NCBI GenBank assembly: GCA_035552595.1
Contig: DASZKZ010000054.1
Span: forward strand, 1 to 45,447
DNA: 45,447 nt
Direction: 5' to 3'
Source: Aeolococcus sp035552595
Lineage (GTDB): Bacteria; Chloroflexota; Dormibacteria; Aeolococcales; Aeolococcaceae
A program made the position numbers and the translations under genes. Position 1 is the stretch's first letter. Each line of letters begins with the position of its first letter. This document shows, piece after piece, positions 8,084 through 16,829 of the stretch. The notes beneath the pieces were generated by a model. That model was given only the letters and a program-made list of their open reading frames with translations. It had not been told where the DNA came from and made no database searches.

Positions 8084-8338
8084 TCACCAGCCCGGAGGCG
8101 GCTCGGTACGGTTGAGCAGGCGCACGAAGTCCTCGGCGCGGGCCACCGCCTCCCAGCGGCGGGCAAAGAAGTCCTGGCAGATCATGCGGTTGTCGGCCAG
8201 CGCCGTGACCGTGACCGCCCACTGGTTGAGCGCCTTGTCCACCTCCACCTCGTGGGTGTTGGCGTCGTTGCGCAGGACCATGCCGCTGGGCGCCGGGCGG
8301 CGCGTGCCATCGTTGCGTCGGGGGGACGCCATTGCCAT
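8084..8338 (-). CDS. Small hypothetical protein (84 aa)
   Basis: The open frame is longer, but the convincing start is the ATG at 8338, because AAGGAGGG stands 8-9 bases before it. The 84-residue product has a basic N-terminus, then 'GMVLRNDANTHEVEVDKALNQWAVTVTALADNRMICQDFFARRWEAVARAEDFVRLLN', rich in charged residues and without membrane segments or cysteine motifs. I do not recognise a family. The strong ribosome-binding site and amphipathic middle part support a real gene. It probably shares a transcript with the membrane protein downstream. Confidence 0.6.
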   Translation of the reverse strand: MAMASPRRNDGTRRPAPSGMVLRNDANTHEVEVDKALNQWAVTVTALADNRMICQDFFARRWEAVARAEDFVRLLNRTEPPPGW

Positions 8339-8479
8339 TGCGAGAACCCTCCTTCGATGGGCCGGTGAGCCGGCGGGCGACGTCGATCGCCTGCTCGTGC
8401 AGCAAAACCGGCTGCGGAACACACCAGCGGTCCCCGCAATTGTCGCGCAAATCGGCCCGCGACGGAAGGGGTGCCCGGC

Positions 8480-9463
8480 TCAGCCCGGGAGATCGAGGAC
8501 GCCCTGCGCGGCACGATCCGGTGGCGGGGCCGCGGCGGGGGCCGGCGGGGCCGGAGCCGCCTCCTCCACCCAGGCGGGCACGGAGCCGTCGCGCTCGACC
8601 AGCCGGTCGATGATGGGCGCGGGGGGACGGGGCAGGCCGGCGTCGAGCAGCGCGCTGAAATCGAACGCGTTGACCACCGCGTAGTTGCTGCGGTTGTTGT
8701 TGAGCAGGACGTGCACCGGCGTGCCCCGGGTGGCCGCCTCGCGGATGGCCGGCACCCACTCGCGCAGCTCCTCGCGCGCGTACAGGTAGTTGAAACGGTA
8801 ATCGCTGGTGGGGCCGTCGGGGCGATACCAGGTCTTGCGGTTGCGGCCGTGGAAGCGGGCGATGCACAGCTTGGGAGAGGTGATCGCCAGCAGCGGCGGG
8901 GCGGTGCCGCTGCCCAGCTGGGGCGCGTCGACGCCGACATACACGCAGTCGAGCTCGCGGAGGAGATCCTCGGTGGCCGCCCAGGCGTCGCCGTCGAACC
9001 AGCTGCGATGGCGAAACTCGATGGCGACGATGTCGCGGGGATGGCGTTCGCGTGTCTCCAGGAGCACCTCGCGAGCGCCGGGACGGTTGGTGAACCACGG
9101 GGGGAACTGGTAGTGCACGGCGCCCAGCTTCCCGCTCTGGCGCAGCGGCACCAGCGCGGACTGGAAGTCGCGCACCTCCTCGGCGGTCGGCGGCCGGGGC
9201 TGGCCCGCCTCGCGCTCGTGCCGGGTGAGGCTGCGGAAGGCCTTGATGTTGAACAGGAATGCCTCGGGTGTGCGCGACACCCAACTGTCCACCACCTCGG
9301 GCTTGGGAATGCCGTAGAAGCTGGTGTCGATCTCGACGATGGGGAAGAACCGCGAGTAGTAGTCGAGCTTCTCGCGCTGCCGCCGGCCGCGCTCCAGCTC
9401 GGCTGGATAGAACTCCTTGTGGTCGGCCCAGTTGCAGGTCCCGACCAGGATCTCGGCGGCCAC
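8480..9463 (-). CDS. DUF72 (YecE-like) protein
   Basis: A TIM-barrel protein of the DUF72 family: 'ILVGTCNWADHKEFYP' at the start, 'YYSRFFPIVEIDTSFYGIP', 'FNIKAFRSLTRH', 'GAVHYQFPPWF', 'VAIEFRHRSWF', 'YVRFHGRN'-like 'CIARFHGRNRKTW', 'FNYLYAREELREW' and 'VHVLLNNNRSNYAVVNA'. The family's reaction is unknown. The C-terminal ~45 residues are a Pro/Ala-rich extension. The frame is open to a TTG at 9505, but only GTG 9463 has a ribosome-binding-like GGGAG five bases upstream and it begins just before the conserved first strand, so I prefer it (327 residues). It is divergent from the GGDEF/EAL gene. Confidence 0.85.
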   Translation of the reverse strand: MAAEILVGTCNWADHKEFYPAELERGRRQREKLDYYSRFFPIVEIDTSFYGIPKPEVVDSWVSRTPEAFLFNIKAFRSLTRHEREAGQPRPPTAEEVRDFQSALVPLRQSGKLGAVHYQFPPWFTNRPGAREVLLETRERHPRDIVAIEFRHRSWFDGDAWAATEDLLRELDCVYVGVDAPQLGSGTAPPLLAITSPKLCIARFHGRNRKTWYRPDGPTSDYRFNYLYAREELREWVPAIREAATRGTPVHVLLNNNRSNYAVVNAFDFSALLDAGLPRPPAPIIDRLVERDGSVPAWVEEAAPAPPAPAAAPPPDRAAQGVLDLPG

Positions 9464-9549
9464 GTGACTCCCGGTGTCCGAGCGAACGTCGTCTTCGATC
9501 GTCAAACAGTAACCGCGCTGTCACTGGGGCGCCGGAGGTGCTCGTGACA

Positions 9550-12246
9550 ATGACCGAAGTCCCCATCTCCCAAATGGAGCGTGCAATCCCAGTGACCTCC
9601 GCCGCGTCTGTTCAGCCCGCGCCGCTTTCGGCGGGCTTGCCGGACGGACCCTGGATGGGGCCAACCGTGCGCCTGCGTCTCTTTTCGGCGGTGCTGATGG
9701 TGCCCGCCATCGCGCTCTGGATCAGGATCCTCGTCCCGCTGCCGGCGGTCTCGACCGAGTACGTCCTGCCGGTCTGGGGCCTGGCGGTGCTCTTCTTCAT
9801 CACCGAGCGCTGGCCGGTCGCGGTGGCGGTGCGGCGCAGCACCCCGTCAGTGGGGATGTCGGCGGCCCCGCTGGTCCTGGGGCTGTTCTTCTCGCCACCC
9901 ATGGTGATCATCGGGGCGTTCCTGATCGGCGCCATCGCCGCGGCCGCCAGTCGCCGGGAGCTGCGCAACGCGGACAGCGGCTTCTCGATCGCCCAGTTCT
10001 CCCTCTTCTCGGCCCTGGCGACCCTGACCTTCCGGGCCAGCATCGGCACCCTCACCCACGGGCAGCTCGGCTGGAACGCCTACATCGCGGTGGCCGCGAC
10101 CGCCGGGGTGCTGATCCTCACCAGCCTGACCACCTCCTTCGCCGTCGCCCTCCGTGACGACAGCATGACCCGCAGCCTGGCGGGCGAGAACATCGCCCTG
10201 GCCTTCGCCGGCACCGCCTCGGCGGCGGCGTACGGGCTGATCGCCGTCGACGTGATCTGGTCGGGATCGAAGTCGGTGTTCGTGGTGGCCCTCTTCGGGG
10301 TCGTCCTCCTGGGTGGCTACCGCTCCCTGCTCATCGAGCGTCGCGAGCGCCGCGTGGCGGAGTTCCTGCGCGGAGCCGATGAATCGCTGAGCCAGTCGAA
10401 CGAGCTCGAGGCGGCGATCGTCGGGCTCATCGGACGCGCTCGCCAGATGTTCGAGGCGCAGATCGCTCAGCTCACCATCTACCCGTCCTCACCGGGGCAG
10501 AAGGCGTACCGCACCACCGTGCGCGCCGGCGATCCCGAGGGCAGCGAGGTGATGGTGGCCATCGACCTCAACGACCTCGACGACGTCCTCGAGGCCGATT
10601 CCGACGGGGTGATCATCGACCGCACCAGCGCATCCCCGAGCTCGCGCGACGTGCTCACCCGGCGCCACCTCGACCACGCCATGGTGGCCCTGCTGCGCGG
10701 TCGCTCGCGCATCGTCGGCAGCCTCATGATCGGCAGCCACGTCAATGGGCGCAGCTTCGACCAGCGCGACCTGCACGTGTTCCAGTCGCTGGCAATCCAG
10801 ACCAGCTCCACCCTGGAGAACGGCCGTCTCGAGCAGTCGATCGCGCGCCTCACCGAGCTCCAGGCGCAGCTCTCCCACCAGGCCTTCCACGACTCGCTCA
10901 CCGATCTCGCCAACCGCTCGCTGTTCAGCGACCGCATCGACCACGCGCTGCTGCGGCGCACCCGCACCGGCAAGCCGGTGGCGGTGCTGTTCATCGACCT
11001 CGATGATTTCAAGGCGGTCAACGACACCCTGGGGCACTCGGCCGGCGACCAGCTGCTCATCGGCGTCGCCGACCGCCTGCGCACCGCCCTGCGCCGCCCC
11101 GACACCGCGGCCCGCCTCGGTGGCGACGAGTTCGCGGTCCTCATCGAGGACATCGACAAGCCCATGGAGGCGGAGGCGGTGGCGGAGCGCATCTTCGCCG
11201 CCCTCGTCGAGCCGTTCGCGATCGCCGGGCAGGCGGTGACGGTGCATGCCTCCATCGGCGTGGCCGTGTCCGACGACGTCACCGACAGCGCCAACCGGCT
11301 GATGCGCCACGCCGACGTCGCCATGTACGCGGCCAAGAGCGCCGGCAAGAACCAGTTCGTCCTCTTCATCTCCGGCATGGAGGCGGAGATCGTCGCCCGC
11401 CACCGCCTCCGCGCCGACCTGGAGAGGGCGATCGCGTCCGACGAGTTCGGGGTGCACTACCAACCCATCTTCGACATGGCCGACGGGCGGCTGGTGGCCA
11501 CCGAGGCGCTGGTGCGCTGGCGTCACCCCACCCGCGGCATGGTGGCACCGGACGACTTCATCAGCACCGCCGAGGAGACCGGCGTCATCCTCGCTCTGGG
11601 CACCCGGGTGCTGCGCAAGGCGTGCGTCGCCACCCTGCAGTGGCAGAAGATGTTCCCCGCCGCTGTGCCCCTGTGGGTCAGCGTCAACATCTCCGCGCGG
11701 CAGCTGCAGCAGCCCGGGTACGTCGACGAGGTCCTCGAGGTCCTCGCCTCGACCGGGCTTCCCGCGGGATCGCTGGTGCTGGAGCTGACCGAGAGCATGG
11801 TGCTCGACGACGCCAACGGCGGCACCAGCATCGAGAAGCTCAACGCCCTCAAGCGGGCCGGCATCCGCATCGCCATCGACGACTTCGGCACCGGCTACTC
11901 CTCGCTGAGCTATCTGCGCCGCCTGCCGGTGGACATCCTCAAGATCGCCAAGCCCTTCGTCGACGACCTCCACGACACCGAGGACCAGGGAGACTTCGCC
12001 CGCGCCATCGTCGGCATCGGCAGCGCGCTCCGCCTCACCATGATCGCCGAGGGGATCGAGACCACCGAGCAGCTGGTCACCCTGCGCGAGCTCGGCTGTC
12101 ACCTCGCCCAGGGCTACCACCTCTCCCACCCCGTCAAGGCCGAGGCCATCGACCGCCTCCTCGCCGCCGGCGGCGTCGACCTGTCCCTCCTGGCGCTGCC
12201 GCAACCGGTCGTGGCTCCGATCCTTCGGCTGTCTCGGGCTCGCTAG
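9550..12246 (+). CDS. Membrane-bound GAF-GGDEF-EAL cyclic-di-GMP protein
   Basis: An 898-residue signalling protein. The first ~265 residues hold about eight hydrophobic segments (a membrane sensor region). A GAF-like domain follows (~275-425), then a short coiled linker, a diguanylate cyclase domain with an intact GGDEF at 524-528 preceded by 'FIDLDDFKAVNDTLGH', and a phosphodiesterase domain with EAL at 652-654, 'LTESMVLDD', 'IDDFGTGYSSL', 'LKIAKPFV' and 'AEGIET'. Both catalytic motifs look complete, so it could make and break c-di-GMP, with the GAF and membrane parts deciding which. ATG 9550 is chosen over the longer frame because GGAGGTG lies 9 bases upstream. A GTG at 9544 is too close to that site. 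Confidence 0.92.
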   Translation: MTEVPISQMERAIPVTSAASVQPAPLSAGLPDGPWMGPTVRLRLFSAVLMVPAIALWIRILVPLPAVSTEYVLPVWGLAVLFFITERWPVAVAVRRSTPSVGMSAAPLVLGLFFSPPMVIIGAFLIGAIAAAASRRELRNADSGFSIAQFSLFSALATLTFRASIGTLTHGQLGWNAYIAVAATAGVLILTSLTTSFAVALRDDSMTRSLAGENIALAFAGTASAAAYGLIAVDVIWSGSKSVFVVALFGVVLLGGYRSLLIERRERRVAEFLRGADESLSQSNELEAAIVGLIGRARQMFEAQIAQLTIYPSSPGQKAYRTTVRAGDPEGSEVMVAIDLNDLDDVLEADSDGVIIDRTSASPSSRDVLTRRHLDHAMVALLRGRSRIVGSLMIGSHVNGRSFDQRDLHVFQSLAIQTSSTLENGRLEQSIARLTELQAQLSHQAFHDSLTDLANRSLFSDRIDHALLRRTRTGKPVAVLFIDLDDFKAVNDTLGHSAGDQLLIGVADRLRTALRRPDTAARLGGDEFAVLIEDIDKPMEAEAVAERIFAALVEPFAIAGQAVTVHASIGVAVSDDVTDSANRLMRHADVAMYAAKSAGKNQFVLFISGMEAEIVARHRLRADLERAIASDEFGVHYQPIFDMADGRLVATEALVRWRHPTRGMVAPDDFISTAEETGVILALGTRVLRKACVATLQWQKMFPAAVPLWVSVNISARQLQQPGYVDEVLEVLASTGLPAGSLVLELTESMVLDDANGGTSIEKLNALKRAGIRIAIDDFGTGYSSLSYLRRLPVDILKIAKPFVDDLHDTEDQGDFARAIVGIGSALRLTMIAEGIETTEQLVTLRELGCHLAQGYHLSHPVKAEAIDRLLAAGGVDLSLLALPQPVVAPILRLSRAR

Positions 12247-12295
12247 GCGGACGGAGTCCGTACGGAACCCCCCGTGAGGGACCAACGCCCCTCGG

Positions 12296-12340
12296 CTGTC
12301 ACAGCCCCGTGATCCTGGCTCGGGCGCGGGGCTGCGACAG
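12296..12340 (+). terminator. Strong stem-loop between the GGDEF/EAL gene and the inositol-phosphatase-like gene
   Basis: CTGTCACAGCCCCG (12296-12309) pairs with CGGGGCTGCGACAG (12327-12340), 13 of 14 positions, around a 17-base loop. No T-run follows, so it would be a tail-less terminator of the kind proposed for high-GC bacteria, or an RNA structure in a leader. It ends 11 bases before the next start. Confidence 0.55.
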
Positions 12341-12351
12341 CGTACCCTCGA

Positions 12352-13140
12352 GTGGTGCGGACGGCGAGCGAGCTGCAGACGCTGGCGCTGGCGGCGGCGC
12401 AGGCGGCCGGTGACGTGATCCGGGCCGCGCGCCGGGATGCGGCGCCGCTCCAGGCTGAGCTCAAGGGGGCGGGCGACTACGTCACGGTGGTGGATCGCGC
12501 CGCCGAAGCGGCCGCGGTGGCGCTGCTGCGCGAGGCCGACCCGTCCATCGACGTGCTCGCCGAGGAGCGCGGCGGGGAGGTGACGGAGCGGATGTGGGTG
12601 ATCGATCCGCTCGACGGCACAACCAACTTCCTGCGCGGCTTCCCGGAGGTGGGGGTGTCCATCGCCCTGGTGGAGGAGGGAGTGCCCAGCATCGGGGTGG
12701 TCACGGCGCCGCTGACCGGCGGGGAGTGGTCGGCGATCGCCGGCAGGGGGGCGTTCGACGCCGCCGGCCGCCGGCTCGACATCAGCCGCTCCGCCGGGGC
12801 CGGGGTGGTGGCCACGGGCTTTCCCTTCCGGTGCCCCCCCAACCTGTCGCGCTACGTCCCCGTGATGACCGCCGCCATGGAGGCGTTCGAGGACCTGCGC
12901 CGGGCCGGCGCCGCCAGCCTCGACCTCGCCTACACGGCGGCCGGCGTGTGGGACGGCTTCTTCGAGCTCAACCTGGCGCTCTGGGACATCGCCGCCGGCA
13001 GCCTGCTGGTGCGCGAGGCGGGCGGCGTGGTCAGCGACTGGCAGGGCGATGAGCGAGCCGTCTTCGCCAGCGGCGACATCCTCGCCGGTGCCCCGGCGTG
13101 GCACGAGCGCATGCTCGCCCTCGTCCGGGCGGCGGCGTAA
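12352..13140 (+). CDS. Inositol monophosphatase family protein
   Basis: A 262-residue phosphatase of the IMPase/FBPase-like fold. Metal-site motifs are present in order: 'GDYVTVVDRAAE' with the first acidic residue, 'AEERGG' (Glu), 'WVIDPLDGTTNFLRG' near residue 82 (DPxDGTTNF) and 'WDIAAGSLLVREAGG' near the C-terminus. Members hydrolyse inositol phosphate, 3'-phosphoadenosine phosphate, histidinol phosphate or fructose bisphosphate; the exact substrate is not decided by these motifs. GTG codons at 12352 and 12355 are both possible starts. No Shine-Dalgarno is visible, but TACCCT at 12343-12348 is a -10-like box six bases before GTG 12355, so the transcript may be leaderless. A strong hairpin separates it from the upstream gene. 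Confidence 0.88.
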   Translation: MVRTASELQTLALAAAQAAGDVIRAARRDAAPLQAELKGAGDYVTVVDRAAEAAAVALLREADPSIDVLAEERGGEVTERMWVIDPLDGTTNFLRGFPEVGVSIALVEEGVPSIGVVTAPLTGGEWSAIAGRGAFDAAGRRLDISRSAGAGVVATGFPFRCPPNLSRYVPVMTAAMEAFEDLRRAGAASLDLAYTAAGVWDGFFELNLALWDIAAGSLLVREAGGVVSDWQGDERAVFASGDILAGAPAWHERMLALVRAAA

Positions 13141-13173
13141 CCCCGGGTCCCAGCCAGGACTCTGCTAGGAAGG

Positions 13174-14019
13174 ATGGTGACCAGCAACGACGATGCCGTG
13201 GCTCCACGCCCGGGAGGTGTGCTGGCCGGCACTCGCATCCTGGTCACCGGCGTGCTCACCCCCAAGAGCATCGCCTTCGCCATCGCCGACCGCTGCCAGG
13301 CGCACGGCGCCGAGGTGGTGCTCACCTCGTTCGGCCGGGCCATGAGCCTCACCGAGCGGAGCGCCAAGCGACTCGACCCCGCGCCCGAGGTGCTGGAGAT
13401 GGACGTCACCGACGTCGAGCAGGTGCGCTCGGTGGCGGCCACCGTGCGCCAGCGCTGGGGCTCGCTGGACGGGGTGGTGCACGCCATCGGCTTCGCCCCG
13501 GAGGACTGTCTCGGCGGCCACTTCCTGGAGACGCCCTGGGCGTCGGTGGCCACGGCGCTGGAGGTGAGCAGCTTCTCGCTCAAGACGCTGGCCGCCGAGT
13601 TTGTGCCACTGCTGCCAGCAACGGGCGGAGCGGTGGTGGCGCTCACCTTCGACGGGACGCTGGCGTGGCCACTGTACGACTGGATGGGCCCGGCCAAAGC
13701 GGCGCTGGAGGCGATCGCGCGCTACCTGGCCCGCGAGCTGGGACCCCGCCACGTGCGCGTCAACACCATCTCCGCCGGGCCCCTGGAGACCATCGCCGCC
13801 CGCTCCATCCCCGGCTTCCACACGCTCAAGACGGCGTGGTCCGGGCAGGCCCCGCTAGGATGGGACGCAGCCGACGCGGGCCCCGTGGCCGACACCGCGG
13901 TCTTCCTGCTCAGCGACATGGCACGGGGCATCAGCGGAGAGGTCGTCCACGTCGACGGTGGCTACCACTCGCAGGGCGCACCGCTGCTGGCGTCCGCCGA
14001 GCAGCAGGGAGAACAATGA
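13174..14019 (+). CDS. fabI: Enoyl-[acyl-carrier-protein] reductase (NADH), FabI/InhA-like
   Basis: A 281-residue SDR-fold reductase catalysing the last step of each fatty-acid elongation round. It opens with 'RILVTGVLTPKSIAFAIADRCQAHGAEVVLT', the FabI-type nucleotide-binding loop (VTG followed by SIA), and contains the FabI catalytic pair Tyr168-x6-Lys175 in 'YDWMGPAKAALEA'. The stretch before it ('LTFDGTLAWPLYDWM') looks more like mycobacterial InhA than E. coli FabI. The C-terminal 'HVDGGYH' is typical. The purine-rich AGGAAGG abuts the ATG at 13174, so GTG 13177 could also serve. Its stop overlaps the fabF start (ATGA), giving translational coupling within a fatty-acid synthesis pair. Confidence 0.9.
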   Translation: MVTSNDDAVAPRPGGVLAGTRILVTGVLTPKSIAFAIADRCQAHGAEVVLTSFGRAMSLTERSAKRLDPAPEVLEMDVTDVEQVRSVAATVRQRWGSLDGVVHAIGFAPEDCLGGHFLETPWASVATALEVSSFSLKTLAAEFVPLLPATGGAVVALTFDGTLAWPLYDWMGPAKAALEAIARYLARELGPRHVRVNTISAGPLETIAARSIPGFHTLKTAWSGQAPLGWDAADAGPVADTAVFLLSDMARGISGEVVHVDGGYHSQGAPLLASAEQQGEQ

Positions 14020-15278
14020 GCAACGGCAACGGCGGCGGCAACGGGCGCGCGCGCATCGTCATCACCGGCATGGGGGCGATCAGCCCGCTCGGCAATGACG
14101 TCGCCACCACCTGGGCGGCCTGCCGCGCCGGGACCAGCGGGGTGGGTCCGATCACGCAGTTCGACGCCTCCGAGCTGCCCACGCGGATCGCCGCCGAGGT
14201 CAAGGACTTCGACTTCGCCGCCGCCCTGGGCGTCAAGGAGGCGCGCCGCAGCAGCCGCTGCATCCAGCTCGCCATGGTGGCGGCTCGAGAGGCGGTCGCC
14301 GACTCCGGGATCGACATCCGCGCCATCAGCGAGGACGCCGGTGTGCTCGTGGCCTCCGGCGTCGGTGGCCTCGAGGTCCTGGAGCGCTCCACGCTCAACC
14401 TCCACCAGCAGGGCGTGCGGCGGGTCTCGCCCTTCACCGTCCCGATGATGATCGCCGACATGCCGGCGGGCATGATCGCCATCGACCACGGAGCCAGGGG
14501 ACCCAACTTCGCCGTGGTCAGCGCCTGCGCCTCGGCGGCCCACGCCATCGGCGAGGCCGCGGAGTGGATCCGCCGCGGCGACGCCACCGCCGTCATCGCC
14601 GGTGGCACGGAGGCGTCGGTGTGCGCGCTCGGCGTGGGCGCGTTCAACGCCATGCAGGCGCTCTCGACCCGCAACGACCAGCCGGAGCGCGCCTCGCGTC
14701 CCTTCGATCGCAGCCGCGACGGCTTCGTGATGGGCGAGGGCTCGGCGATCGTGATCCTCGAGGAGCTCGAGGCGGCACGGCGGCGCGGGGCGCGGATCTA
14801 CGCCGAGGTGAGCGGGTACGGCGCCACCGCGGACGCGTCGCACATCACCGCCCCCGACCCCAGTGGCGACGGCGCTCGCCGCTGCGTGCTGCGCGCTCTC
14901 GATCGCGCCCACGCCTCGGCCGCCGACGTCGGCTACATCAACGCCCACGGAACCGGCACCCAGCTCAACGACGCCGCCGAGACCAAGGCCATCAAGGCCG
15001 CGCTCGGCGAGGTGGCGGCGACGATCCCCATGTCATCCACGAAGTCGATGCATGGGCACCTCCTCGGCGCCGCCGGTGCGCTGGAGGCGATCATCGCCGT
15101 TCTGGCCATCCGCGACCAGTACGTGCCGCCCACCATCAACCTCGATGAGCCCGACCCCGAGTGTGACCTCGACTACGTCCCCAACGTGGGTCGCGACCAG
15201 CGCATCGACCTGGCCATCAGCACGTCCTTCGGCTTCGGCGGGCACAACGCCTGCCTGGCCTTCTCCCGCGTCGAGTAG
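14016..15278 (+). CDS. fabF: Beta-ketoacyl-[acyl-carrier-protein] synthase II
   Basis: A 420-residue thiolase-fold condensing enzyme. 'VITGMGAISPLGND' opens the protein; the catalytic triad is visible as Cys171 ('VSACASAAHA'), His311 ('NAHGTGTQLND') and His348 in 'KSMHGHLLGAAGALE', preceded by Lys343. Most FabF enzymes have Thr where this one has His346 (KSMTGH), a mild oddity next to the active site. The ATG at 14016 lies inside the fabI stop. Together fabI and fabF supply reduction and condensation of the type II fatty-acid cycle. Without fabD, fabG, acpP or fabH beside them, the pair is a split-off part of the pathway or a specialised copy. Confidence 0.93.
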   Translation: MSNGNGGGNGRARIVITGMGAISPLGNDVATTWAACRAGTSGVGPITQFDASELPTRIAAEVKDFDFAAALGVKEARRSSRCIQLAMVAAREAVADSGIDIRAISEDAGVLVASGVGGLEVLERSTLNLHQQGVRRVSPFTVPMMIADMPAGMIAIDHGARGPNFAVVSACASAAHAIGEAAEWIRRGDATAVIAGGTEASVCALGVGAFNAMQALSTRNDQPERASRPFDRSRDGFVMGEGSAIVILEELEAARRRGARIYAEVSGYGATADASHITAPDPSGDGARRCVLRALDRAHASAADVGYINAHGTGTQLNDAAETKAIKAALGEVAATIPMSSTKSMHGHLLGAAGALEAIIAVLAIRDQYVPPTINLDEPDPECDLDYVPNVGRDQRIDLAISTSFGFGGHNACLAFSRVE

Positions 15279-15281
15279 CGC

Positions 15282-16772
15282 TCAGCCGACCGCGGAGAGG
15301 CGGGCCATCCACGCCTCCACCTCGTCGGGGTCGCGGGGCAGCGCCTCAGAGAGGACGCGGCAGCCGTCGGCGGTGACCAGGACGTCGTCCTCGATGCGCA
15401 CCCCGATGCCGCGGTAGCGTTCCGGGACGGTGAGGTCGTCGGGCTGGAAGTAGAGCCCGGGCTCGACGGTGAGCACGTAGCCCTCCTGGAGATCGCCGTG
15501 GTAGTGCTCGTCGCGCGCGTTGGCGCAGTCGTGGACGTCGAGCCCGAGCATGTGGCTGGTGCCGTGCATCGTCCAGCGGCGGTGGAGCTGCTGATCGCGA
15601 CGGGTGGCCACCTCCGGGTCGGCGGTGAGGATGCCGAGGCGGCGCAGACCGTCGGCGAGAACCCGCGTGGCGGCCCGGTGCGGCGCCAGGAAGGCGACGC
15701 CCGGCCTGACCTCGGCGAGCGCCGCGTGCTGGGCGTCGAGGACCAGCTGGTAGATCTCGCGCTGCTCGGCGGTGAACCGGCCCGACACCGGGATGGTGCG
15801 GGTCACGTCGGCGGTGTAGAGCTGGCGGCCCTCCACCCCGGCGTCGAGGAGGAGCAGGTCGCCGTAGTCGACCTGGCCGTCGTTGCGCACCCAGTGGAGC
15901 ACGGTGGCGTGCGTGCCGGCGGCGGCGATGGTGTCGTAGCCGGTGTCGTTGCCCTCCAGGCGCGCCCGGGCGTTGAACGCCCCCTCGACGACCCGCTCCC
16001 CGGACTCCATGGCGTCGGGCAGGGCCCTGACCACATCCTCGAAGCCGCGGATGGTGGAGTCCACCGCCTGCTGCAGCATGGCCACCTCGAACGGGTCCTT
16101 GACCAGGCGCATCTCCGAGAGCGCGGTGACCAGCTCCTCATCCGCTTCGCCCGTGGGCAGCGCGGCGTCGACCTGCGGATCGATGGCGCGGGCCACCACC
16201 GTGCTCTCCGCAGGCAGCCTCTCCAGGGTGGTGCGCAGCTCGGCGAGCGGCGCGGTGGCGATGCCCAGCTGCGCCGCGGTCTCGGCGAGCCCCATCCGCG
16301 GGCCTGTCCAGAACTCGCCATAGCGCGCGTCAGTGAAGAACTCGTGGGTGGAGCGATCGTTGCGGGGCTCGACGTAGAGGGTGGCGGCGTGGGCGTCGCC
16401 GTCCGCCTCCATGACCAGCACCGCGTCGGGCTCCATGCCGCCGGTCAACCAGAAGAAGTCGGTGCCGGGCCGGAAGCGGTAGTCGGTGTCGTTGGAGCGC
16501 ACCTTCTTGGGCCCGGTGGGGACGACCAGGTTCCTGCCCGCGAACTGCTTGGAGAGAGCCGCGCGGCGGGCGCTGAAGTTGTCGGCGGCGGGGTGGCGCG
16601 GGGCGGGCACGTCGGCCTGCGGCGCCCACCCCGATGACATCAGCTCCATGAGCGCGCGCGGCACCGGGGGGCGGTGGCGGCCCACCCAGATCCAGCTCTC
16701 GCTCTCGGGATGCTCCTCGGACACGTCAGGGGAACCGGCGAGCTCGGCGGCGTCGTCCTCGTCTGTGACCAT
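15282..16772 (-). CDS. pepP: Xaa-Pro aminopeptidase (aminopeptidase P, M24B)
   Basis: A 496-residue cytoplasmic metallopeptidase that removes the N-terminal residue before proline. The N-terminal creatinase-like domain has 'RSNDTDYRFRPGTDFFWLTG', the AMP_N signature. The C-terminal pita-bread domain shows all five metal ligands: Asp in 'LLLDAGVE', Asp in 'YTADVTRTIPVSG', His in 'HGTSHMLGLDVHD', Glu in 'TVEPGLYF' and Glu in 'GVRIEDDVLV'. An acidic ~50-residue N-terminal extension precedes the domain. It is convergent with fabF with only three bases between the stops. The UbiA gene lies 57 bases upstream on the same strand and may share the transcript. Compare the M24 protein at 37647, which lacks one ligand. 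Confidence 0.92.
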   Translation of the reverse strand: MVTDEDDAAELAGSPDVSEEHPESESWIWVGRHRPPVPRALMELMSSGWAPQADVPAPRHPAADNFSARRAALSKQFAGRNLVVPTGPKKVRSNDTDYRFRPGTDFFWLTGGMEPDAVLVMEADGDAHAATLYVEPRNDRSTHEFFTDARYGEFWTGPRMGLAETAAQLGIATAPLAELRTTLERLPAESTVVARAIDPQVDAALPTGEADEELVTALSEMRLVKDPFEVAMLQQAVDSTIRGFEDVVRALPDAMESGERVVEGAFNARARLEGNDTGYDTIAAAGTHATVLHWVRNDGQVDYGDLLLLDAGVEGRQLYTADVTRTIPVSGRFTAEQREIYQLVLDAQHAALAEVRPGVAFLAPHRAATRVLADGLRRLGILTADPEVATRRDQQLHRRWTMHGTSHMLGLDVHDCANARDEHYHGDLQEGYVLTVEPGLYFQPDDLTVPERYRGIGVRIEDDVLVTADGCRVLSEALPRDPDEVEAWMARLSAVG

Positions 16773-16829
16773 GCCAGCACTGTACCCAGCGGCGGCGGCG
16801 ACCAGCGTGGATCATCGTCGCCCGCGCCC

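Noticed and set aside
8339..8479. 140-base gap before the small gene as a riboswitch candidate
   Set aside because: No conserved riboswitch core or convincing paired structure could be recognised by eye.
10489..13104. 871-codon minus-strand frame opposite the GGDEF/EAL and IMPase genes
   Set aside because: Crosses two well-supported plus-strand genes and has low-complexity Gly/Val/Asp/His content with no domain.
13098..14015. Long open frame upstream of fabF in the same frame
   Set aside because: It is the +2 shadow of fabI; the FabF domain begins exactly at the ATG at 14016 overlapping the fabI stop.
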